From the NCBI GenBank assembly GCA_947168045.1, contig CAMVKN010000022.1, positions 1 through 46,368 on the forward strand: a DNA stretch of 46,368 nucleotides, written 5' to 3'. This DNA is from an uncultured Prevotellaceae bacterium. Lineage in GTDB: Bacteria; Bacteroidota; Bacteroidia; Bacteroidales; Bacteroidaceae. The position numbers were made by a program, and so were the translations under genes. Every line of letters begins with the position of its first letter. The first letter of the stretch is position 1. Positions 26,700 to 36,300 of the stretch are shown piece after piece. Under the pieces are notes generated by a model. It was not told where the DNA came from and ran no database searches. It was given only the letters and a program-made list of their open reading frames with translations.

Positions 26700-27248
26700 T
26701 TAGTCATGTTCTGAGAACATGGGGCGATAGATGCCATCGTCGCCTGTGGGAGCGGCGCTGGGAGTGAAGGTTGCCCAGTTGCTGATGGTATAGATGCGGT
26801 GCAGACGGTCGCAGTAGTAGCTCAAGCTGACCTGATGCCCCACCTTGTCGCCACCGATGACTAACTCGAAGTAAGCCTGTCCGCCCGTCTCGTGATAGGT
26901 GCTGACGGCCCTTACCTCACCGCCGATGGTGGCGCACATCATGTCGCCAGTGCCCTGGTAGGCTGCGAGGGTGTCGCCCAGCTGCACCTGTACGGACATC
27001 GTGTGCTCGTACAGCGTGTAGTCTGGAACGCTCCACGTGGTAGGCCGCACGTCGGTACCCTCACGCAGGTATTCGGGGGTATCGTCAGTGACGACAGGCA
27101 CAGGGGGCTGCTGTATGGTGTCGTCATCGTCGTCGCCGCAGGACGTCAGACAGAGGGGAAGGAGGAGAAGAAGAAGACCCACCCCCCAGCCCCTCCCTTG
27201 CAGGGAGGGGAGAAGATAGTTCTGCACTTTGTTTAATGTCTTTAACAT
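26700..27248 (-). CDS. Small lipoprotein with acidic surface-export tag
   Basis: This 182-residue lipoprotein is of unknown function. The signal peptide ends CLTSC (Cys near 37) followed by GDDDDD, which fits the acidic lipoprotein export signal that sends Bacteroidetes lipoproteins to the cell surface. The mature part (about 145 residues) is beta-rich with no family I recognise. It contains YAGACT-type words in no recognisable motif but has a regular PTTWSVPDYTLYEHTMSVQV opening. About residues 12-24 are a translated GC-rich palindrome (LPSLQGRGWGVG). It sits between the giant protein gene (80 nt upstream) and the GLUG gene (16 nt downstream), so the three are probably one operon. A possible role is as a surface anchor or partner for one of the two secreted proteins. 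Confidence 0.8.
   Translation of the reverse strand: MLKTLNKVQNYLLPSLQGRGWGVGLLLLLLPLCLTSCGDDDDDTIQQPPVPVVTDDTPEYLREGTDVRPTTWSVPDYTLYEHTMSVQVQLGDTLAAYQGTGDMMCATIGGEVRAVSTYHETGGQAYFELVIGGDKVGHQVSLSYYCDRLHRIYTISNWATFTPSAAPTGDDGIYRPMFSEHD
27178..27214. repeat. GC-rich palindromic repeat inside a lipoprotein signal peptide
   Basis: A perfect 9-bp stem (27190-27198 with 27202-27210, loop TGC) plus a G-rich tail on the minus strand is read in frame as LPSLQGRGWGVG in the signal peptide of the 26700-27248 lipoprotein. It is the least decayed copy within a gene. Confidence 0.8.
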
Positions 27249-27254
27249 GGTGTT

Positions 27255-27308
27255 ATTCGTTTAATTCGTTTAATTCGTTTAATTCGTTCAATTCGTTTAA
27301 TTCGTTGT
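27255..27308. repeat. 9-bp tandem array between giant gene and lipoprotein
   Basis: Six units of ATTCGTTTA (one reads ATTCGTTCA, the last is partial) start at 27255 and fill most of the 80-nt gap. The same words make up the array at 43656-43755. Confidence 0.85.
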
Positions 27309-27328
27309 TCAAACAGTCAGCCGCGGTA

Positions 27329-30300
27329 CTACTTGATGACCACCTTCTCGTTGTTGTAGATGTAGACACCCGAAGCCTTGGGCTTGCGGTCGAGCTTGCG
27401 TCCGCCGAGGTCATACCACGTGCCAGTCTCAAAGCGTGCATTCTGCACGAAGCTAATGGCCGTGGGTTGGTCAGGCGTACCAAGCGCGTCGTTGGCCCTG
27501 AAGATCATCTGGCTTCTTCCGGTGGTGGCCAGCAGCTCGCCGTCGCGCTCCAAGGTGAACATGATGGCGGGGTCAGCACCCTGCTGCTCAGCGTCGGCCA
27601 CATTCAGATAGAACAGACCGTCACCGTCAGCCTCGCTGATGCCGCATGGCTCGCCGTCGCGGTAGGCCGTGAGCTTGTCGCCGGGCATCACGTCGATGCC
27701 GTCGGCCATGGCCACCACGGTCATGCTGGACCCGCTGCTGTTGACGAAGAGCGGTGCACCGGCTTTCTCACGACTGCCGTAGCGTGTGCCTGACAGATAG
27801 TCAGGATAACTGAACTCAATGTTGTCAGACCCATTGTGCTTCAGCATGTATCCCTCGCCCACGCGCATGTATTTCAGTGTTCCCTTCCATGTGCGGTTGC
27901 CCTGGTTGTCGATGGACAGGACGGCGAACTCGCTCTGACTCTTCAGGATGTCGCCATCAGCACCCTTGTCGGCATACTCGGCCATGGCCGTACCGATGGG
28001 CAGATTGAGGTTCGAGATGTATCCGATGCGGTTCCAACCCTCGTGGACGTCGATGGACTCACGAGTAACGAATCCGTAGACGAAGGCCTGCTTGTAGCTG
28101 TTGGAGTAGAAGCGGTACATGTTTGTCGGGTCGATGCCAATGATGCTGTCGCCGTAGTCCCAGAAGTAGTTCATCGACTTCGGGTCCTTGGGATTGACCA
28201 CTGCCTTATAGGAGATGAGGAAGAAGCTGCCATCGCTCTTCTCTGCCTCCAGTCCGTCGCCGGCCTCCCACGCTGTTGCGCTGTCGAACATCTTCTTGAT
28301 GGGTACCTTACTGGGAGTGACGTTGAACGACACCCAGTTCCAGCCCCTGTTGAGCGGTATGGCCTGCACCACGCCGTTGTTAGTCAGGAACTGTGCCGGA
28401 GTGGTTGTGGTGCCCACCACCTTGTCGCTTTCAAAGGTGATGATACTATTTTCGCTTACTCCGGCGCACCGGTGTATGACTCCTGTTGAGGCATCGAAGA
28501 ACTCGAAGTAGAGTTTGATGTTCTCGTAGTTGTCGTTATAAACGGTGAGATAGGCCAGTCCGCTGTTGTCAATGCCCATGGGGTCAGTGCTGAGATGTGT
28601 GACACCGAGCAGGCGATGATTCTCGTCGAAGGCAGCCAGCATGTCGTCCTTGTCATGCTGCACTGAGTTGCCAATGATGACCTGTCCGATGATGTGCATG
28701 GAGATATTGGTGCGCAGCAGGTCGTCGCCGACGGTCCACATGGGTTTCTCGCCACGAATCTTAATCTTCACTGGCAAGGGCTCGTTCATGCCATCCTCGC
28801 CAGCGAGATAGATGACCTCGTCATAGTCGCCGATGTTGATATAGGGCGAGACATCGAAGGTAATCATCACCTCGCCGAGTGCTTCTACAGTACCGCTGTA
28901 CTGTGATGCCGTAATCCAAACAGGCAGTCCCTCGATGGTGAATCGACGGGGCTTGCCGCTCAGGTTACGCACAACGGCATTGAAGCTAAGTTCTGAACCG
29001 TAGAGGGATTCAATGTTACACTGCTTGACATCCCAACGCAGGGGGTTACGATAGACGTAGATGTCCATGGCCACGGGCGAAGCCATGACATTTCCGTTCA
29101 GGTCGGCCACGTCCTTGACCGTCACCATGACGTTGGTCTTCTCCACGTCGAATTCGGGCACGTCGAGGGTGATGTACATCTCGTTGTCCTTGGCCACGTA
29201 GGAGTACTTGATGTTCTCAAGGGTGGCAATGCCGCGCATGGGTGCATAGTACTGCTTGTCGGCCAGACGGCTGACGACGTCGGGAGCCACCAGCGTGTCG
29301 CGCTGCGTAGTCCACTCGCCCGTGGTAGTGTCGCGGTAGCGACGCAGGCTGACGCCCGTAGGCACGAGCTGCTGCAGGTTGTTGAGTTGCTTCTCGCTCT
29401 GTGCGAAGTTCAGGTAGGCCATCAGTCCGAGTTCCTCACCAGTGGGCGTCATCGTTGACGATGCCATGATGATGTTCTCAGAGAGTGCCATCTCGTACAT
29501 CGCAATCTCGTCGATGTGTCCGCTGATGGGGCTTACAACGGTATTGGCATCGGTGTAGGTGGCGCCAGCGGCAAGGAAGTTGCCGAAGATGCCTCCGAGA
29601 CCGTCAACGGCAAAGGTGTTCAGCAGCTTCTTGTCGACATAGAGATTGCCGACGTTCCTTGAACGGCTGACGGTGAGTGCCACATGGTGCCAGTCGCCGT
29701 CGTTGACCGTCAACGAAGGAGACAGGTCTTTGCCACTGATGTTCAGACTGAGCATGCCGTTCTTGACCCCAAAGTTGAAGTGGTCGGCAGCACCCGCCTC
29801 GTTCTCTGCGGCACCGTTGCTGAGCAGTGTGCCATCGCTGTCGGAAGTGCGGAACCAGAACATGATAGTATAGTCGTGATAGTCCGAGCGATTGAACTTG
29901 TCAGGCTTGATGCGGAAGCCCTTCTGTCCGTCAAGCTTCATGCCGATGCCGTCGGGCACCTTCCATGAGCCTTGGTTGATGGCCAGGTCAGCACCGCTGG
30001 CGACGCGGTTGTAGCTGTAGTTGCCAGTGCCCTCGTTCAGGGGGAAGTTATCGAGCAGGCCCAGCTCATAGCCCGTCAGCCGGTGCTGTTTGTAGTCGTT
30101 CAGCTCACCGACGGTGAGTGCACGATTCCACAGGCGGAACTCGAGCATATCACCCACGTAGCAGTTGTAGTCACCGTCGCTGTTACCTAAGTAGTAGTGT
30201 CCGCTACCAAGATAGAGCCCTTGATAGACGAAGCTACCAATATTGACGGTGCCGTCGTAGAAGGTCACCGTCGTAGTCTTGGCATCGACGTTACATTCAA

Positions 30301-33300
30301 ACACTACGGCCACCTCGTGCAGTCCGTTAAAGGTGACGGGCTCGGTACTGGTATATCTCAGGTCGTATGTGCCCTCTGTATCATGTCTAATGAAGCTGGC
30401 CATCAGATGTCTGGTGGCGGTGAGGCCCAGATGGAGTTGCTCATTGCCCTCACCATGCCTGAAGAAGATCATCTCCTGGCCATTGTCCTCTGGGTTGAGC
30501 ATCACGTCAACAGTGAATGACTTGGCAGCAAGGTTACGCGAGATGAGCGATGAGGCACGACCGTCGGCATTCATGTGCAGACTGGTTGAGAGCAGGATGT
30601 TGCGTTTGTTGGTCTGTCCTAACACCTGGAAGTTGTTCAGGTTGCGCAGGTAGTTGCCTGCGATGGGCTCGGAGAAGCGCAACATGATGTCGTCGCCGAT
30701 GTCGAGGATGCCGTCCTCAGGCTTGGGTGTGCCGAAGAGCTGTGGCCGGCGTGTGTCCTTGACGCCGGTGAGGATGTTCGACGAGCGTGTGAGGAATCCG
30801 CTGCCGTAGCGACAGTAGTTCACCGCACGCAGGTCATACTGCTGCTCGATAGGGTCGGCCTCGCCCCAGAAGATGGCCATGATGTGACCGTCGTCCTCGA
30901 TGTACTTGCACTCGCCCGTGGCCTTGGCCATGAGCACTGAGTCCTTGTAGTAGCTGCACACGTTGACCCACTCCTTGTCGCCCTGAGTAGAGAGCTTGTA
31001 CTGCAGCTCAATGTGGTCGAAGTTGCGGTAGTTGACATCGAAGCCGTCAATGCGTACGGGCATGTAGTACTGCTGCTTGTCGCTGTCGTACTGCGACTCG
31101 GTGTTCACCACCCACTTATCGCCGGGCAGCGAGATGTTCACTCGTCCGGCCGTGGGCACGAAGTGTGCCGAGAGTGCGCACGAGTAGACGCGCTTCTTGT
31201 CGTTGGGGTCGAAGAGCTGCAGGGTGACGTTGTCGTAGTCGAACACGGCGCCGGCGGTAATCTCCACCTGCTTGGTCACCACCTGTCCGGCAGGGATGAA
31301 CACGCTATGGCCCTCGCCCGCCACGGGATTGCCGTCAACGGTAATCTTGGCACCCTTGGCGTTGGTGATGTCGGAGAGCATGTAGGTGAACACCTCGGTG
31401 CACTGGGCGGGCAGCTCGCTCTCGTTGGCCATGTGGACGGTGAAGCGTGCTGGCTCGTCGTAGGGAACGTTGCTCACCGAGGCCTGGTCGGCCCAGATGC
31501 GCAGGCGGTCAATCTCGATGGTCTTCTCGTCGAGCACCACGCCTGGTGCAACGTACTTCGTCTTGCGCTCATCCTCATAGGGCTGGTTGGTGGCGCCGCC
31601 ACGTGTTCGGTAGACAAAGCTACGATACTGCGTCGGGGTACCCTCGACGTATGAGCAAACGCCATTGAGCGACCCCGCCACGCCAAAGTCTGTGCCGGGG
31701 TTGCCGCCACGCGTCACATACTCTATGTACTTGTCGGTGGGCACCTGGAAGAACAGCTTGTTGATTTCCTCGTCCTTGTAGCCCTTGGCTTTCAAGTCCT
31801 CCACCTTCTTCTTTAGGTCACCATTATTGAGACGCGAGCGATAGACATCGACCAGGAGATTCGACTTGCTGGAGAGTGAGAGTGTGAAACCAGCCTTCTT
31901 CGACTGTCCCTCGCTCTTGCCGTAGTTGTAGTTATAGTCAAGCGAGGCGATGGGCGTCAGCTTCATGGTGAAGCCAGTGTTAAACACGTTGATGTCCATG
32001 GTCTTCGAATTGACATCCTCTCCATTATCACCATAAGCGGTAGCAGGCGCTGAGCCGTCTAACGTACCGCCGGAGAAGAAGTTGTGCCCACCGAAACTGA
32101 GGCCACTCAGTCCGCTGCCGATGAGCGGTATCTGCCAATAGCGCGTCTGCGCATCCGAGATAGCAAACGACTCGGTGTAAGTGACGCTGGTGCGGCCGTC
32201 CATGTCATAGCGTTTCACCAGGTCGGTGGCATCCAGCTTCTCGCGCTCGTTGATGGCCAGGAACTCAATCCAGGTGTAAATCTTGTTGTTCATCGATGCC
32301 AGCTGGTCAGCATACTTGCTATCGTCAGGATTCACCTGCGTGTAGTAGTTCTTGGCGCCAAAGTTTTCATCGTCGACGTCCACGCTGCTGACGTAGACCG
32401 GTTCGCCCTTCTGCACGGCCACCTTCTTGGCCGTCTCCAATGAGGTGCCCTTGGGCAGTATCATGGTGTTGCGAATGTTGATGAGCTCAGGGATGAGTTC
32501 CTTCTCGATGTATGCCTGCGAGTGGACGAAGGTGCTGTTCACCTCAGTGTAGTAGCGCAACACCTCGTCGCGCACTAAGTAGACCTTCTCACCCTTGCTG
32601 TTCTTTCCTGTTGCCAGCAGTTTCATGGTGCCCTGAGGAATCTTGAAGTCCACGCCGTCGACGGTGAAGGTGCCTCCGGCACGGGTGGTGAGCATCTTGT
32701 AGGTGGAGTCGTTGATGGCGCGCACGGCGATGCCGTCCTCAAAGATGGCATTCTGCGTCATGCCGATGAACACGTCGGCGTCGCGCCCGACATTCAAGGC
32801 GCTCGACGAGGTGCTGATGCGCTCCGTCGTCTCAAAGGTGTAGCCATACTGCCAGCTGTTGTAATAGGTGCTGGCCAGCGTGATGCCGAAATGGTCGGTC
32901 GTCTTCACCGTTGAATTCTGTCCCAGCGTCTCGCCGGAGCCAACGCCAGCCCAGATGCCGTTCCACATGTTCGTCATGCCCTTCGATGTGCCGAAGCTGA
33001 GCTTGATGCCGGCCTGGGCCTTGACGTTCTGCGAGAAGGTATAGTTCAGTTTCGTGCCGCTTTCAATGTAGGCACTCGACGAGGCTCCGGGCGGGTCGCG
33101 CAGGATGTCAACGAGCATGGTACCGCCGTCGGCCACCACGCGGCGACCCTGCGACTTGGCCTTCGAGGCCATGACATAGCCTCGGATGGGCTTGCCGTCC
33201 ATGGGCAGCACATCATAGTATGTGCTATCGTAGAGCAGCGTCATCGTCAGCGTCTTCAGGGCCTGGTCGTTCTCCTCGGTAAAGGTCAGGTTCTGTGGCA

Positions 33301-36300
33301 CGAAGTTGTAGATGCCCGTACCCACCGAGTCGAGCTTCACGGTGGAGCTGTTGTCAGTACCGATGAGGGCATTGCTGATGCGTACCTCGCCGCCCTGCAG
33401 CTGCACCACGTCGGGTTCGCGCTGCTTTACATTATTATTATAATAGTAACGTTCCTGGGCTGAGAGGAGCATGATGACCGAGCTGCCAGCCATGAACACG
33501 GGATAGCCGAAGGTGTAGCCACTGTCCTTATTCCACAATTCAATGGTCATGTTCTTACCCGTGTTGTCAATGTCCGTATAGCTGTTAATGCCCATGTAGC
33601 TCTCGCCCGTCATGTTAAACTGCTTGACATCAAGTGTGGGCGTAGCATGATAGATACGGCTGTAGGTGGCCACGTCCCCATTCTTATAGGCCGAGAGGTC
33701 GAGCGTCTCGCCCACCTTGCCAGCCTGGAAGAGCGTGGGATAGCCCTCGGCGTAAATCTCAGTCACCTTATATTTAACCGGCAGCATGGGCACATTGTAC
33801 TCACCCGTCTTGGGGTTGGGCTTGATGACCAGACGGTGGCGGTAGGTGTCCATGTGGCAGCTGTCGAGGCTGTTCGTACCGAAGTTGTAGTCCTGATGGC
33901 GCTCGGTGATGCTGGCGTTCAGCTGGTCGCGCACCAGGTAGGAGGCGTTGTCGCCTTCGAGCTGCATGACGATGGTGAGCGAGTCGCCCAGGTTGTTCAC
34001 CGAGGCCAGCTGGCCTAAGGGCTTCAAGCCCTGCTCGTCACCGCCTACCACACGGCCTTGCAGCGTGATGCGCGTCTGGTCCCAGAACACATAGTCGTAG
34101 ATGTTCTTCTGCCAGTCGTGCTCATGCTTGGCGTTGGTGTCCTCGTCGCTGAAGTAGCCGTCCTCGTAGAACACGTGGCCGTCCTTGACCACGCGCAGCG
34201 TGTGCGCACCCTTCGGCATGCTGATGCTGAAGCGTCCCTGCGAGTCGCTGATGATGGGCATGCCTGAACCGTTGTGCACCACCTGGCCATCGCGCTCGAA
34301 CTGTGCGCCAATGACGGGCACACTCGTACCCTCATACATCACTTGTCCTGCAAGCAGGAAGTACTGTTCCATGACGAGGTTGGCGTTGGTCACCATGTTG
34401 GTGTTCTCGTCGAAGTTGGCATAGAACGTGGTGAACGATCCCCCGTCCTTGGTCTGGCCAGTGATGCGGTAGGTGCCGGAGCCGGTGTACTTCAGTCCCT
34501 TGATTTCGTAGAATCCGGTGGCATCAGTGACCGCGGTTTTCTTCTCGCCCTTGGTCGAGCCTTGGGGCTCGGCCGTGACGGTGTAGCCCGCCAGGGCCGT
34601 GCCGTCGGTCAGGCGCAGATAGCCACGCACCATGCCGGTGGGCTCACAGTTGCCCTCGACGGTGGCGGTACTGACGTGTTCGCCCTCGCACTGGTTAACG
34701 CCCTCGACGGTGTAGACGTAGACGTGTTGGGGCTGTGGCGTGCGGTCCACGTAGCTGGTCTGGGTAAAGGCCTCCTCCAGCACCTTCGACTCATCAGTGG
34801 CCTTGTCACGCCGCGTGATGCGGAAGAAGTCGCCCGTGCCCGTGGTGCGCCACGTCAGCAGCACTGACGACTGCTGGGTGTTGGCCACGAGGCTGTCCAC
34901 CTTGACGTTGCTGTTGAACTCATAGCGGGCCAACTCACCCGTCTCGGCCTTCTTCACGGCCAAGCCCAGGGTGTCCATCGGTGTCAAGGGCGATGTTCCC
35001 TGTTTCACCTTGAAGCGGAAGTCGTGGTCCACGCAGGGCGTCAACAGCTGGATGGTCAGCTGCCGTTTCTGCAGCTCCTCGTCGGTGAGTATTCGCTGCT
35101 CGGTATAACGCACTTTGCCGTTCACGCTCTTCTCAGTGGTGAGCTCTACCTGTGCGCGCGGGTCCCACACCGTGGCGGCGTGCTCGGCCTCGGCCGAAGT
35201 GCTCATCACCGGCAGCACTGTGTTGCCACTCAGCTCCCAGCCACTGCCTAATGTCTTCTGCAGCGCTTCGGGCTGCATGCCGTAGACGTAAGTGCCCGTC
35301 TCTTCCGTTTCATTCCACTGCTTGGGTATGGCCAGGTTACCGAAAGGATTCCAGTTGCTGGAACCCATCTCATAGCACAGTTCCTCGGCCGTCAGCGTGC
35401 CCACCTTGTTACATTCACCCCATTCATGGGTGTTGTAGCAGTAAGAGCCACCGAAAGCCTTGCCACCGCTGGCACTATAATAGTTCATGCCTACGTGGTT
35501 GAAGTTGGTGTAAAAGCCATTCTCCAAGCAACAGCCCACCTGGTTTGATGATGAGGTATCGCCGTCGGTCCAGCCCATGATAGCTCCGACGAAACTATTG
35601 GTGTAGAACGCGGCTGCAGTGATGGAGCCATCGAAGAGGCAATTGCGAATGCGGTTCAGCGAGGCACGCCCATGACCCATGATGCCGCCGGCATGGGTGG
35701 CACCGTTCCGCAGGTTGATAATGGCCGACACGTGGCAGTTGTTAACCCAGTTCAGACCGCCCACAGTCTGACCGATGATGCCTGCTGTGCAAATGCCACC
35801 GTTCTTGATGACACCCCTGACGTTGAGGAAGCGGACCGTCATCTCTTTGGCATAGCGGATGGGAGCGCAAAACGCGCCGTTGTCGTCCAGGCTGTTGCCG
35901 TCTAAGTTAACCGTTATGGTGTGTCCGTTGCCGTCGAAGAAACCTGTGAAAGGCTTGTTCTTGTCCGTGGCGGCCACCTTGCTGACGGTGATGTCGTTCA
36001 GCATCTTCACCTTCACCTCCTTGCCCTCGTTGACCAGCTGGCAGAAGCGGTCCCAGTCAGCCTCAGTGCGCATCAGCAACCAGTCAGTATAGTTATAGGC
36101 ACTGCCATCCAAGGACGTGGTGTAGCAGATGTTGCCCATCTGATTGAAATAATTGTTGCTGCGGACGAAGGTGTTGCAGCCTTCATACGACGGAGCAATG
36201 TCGACAGTCAACGGGGCAAACAGACTGTTCACTAATACAGCGGACATACTGCTCCAGCCGACGAAGCCGCCAAAGCTATAGGCAGCGGCACCAAGGAACT

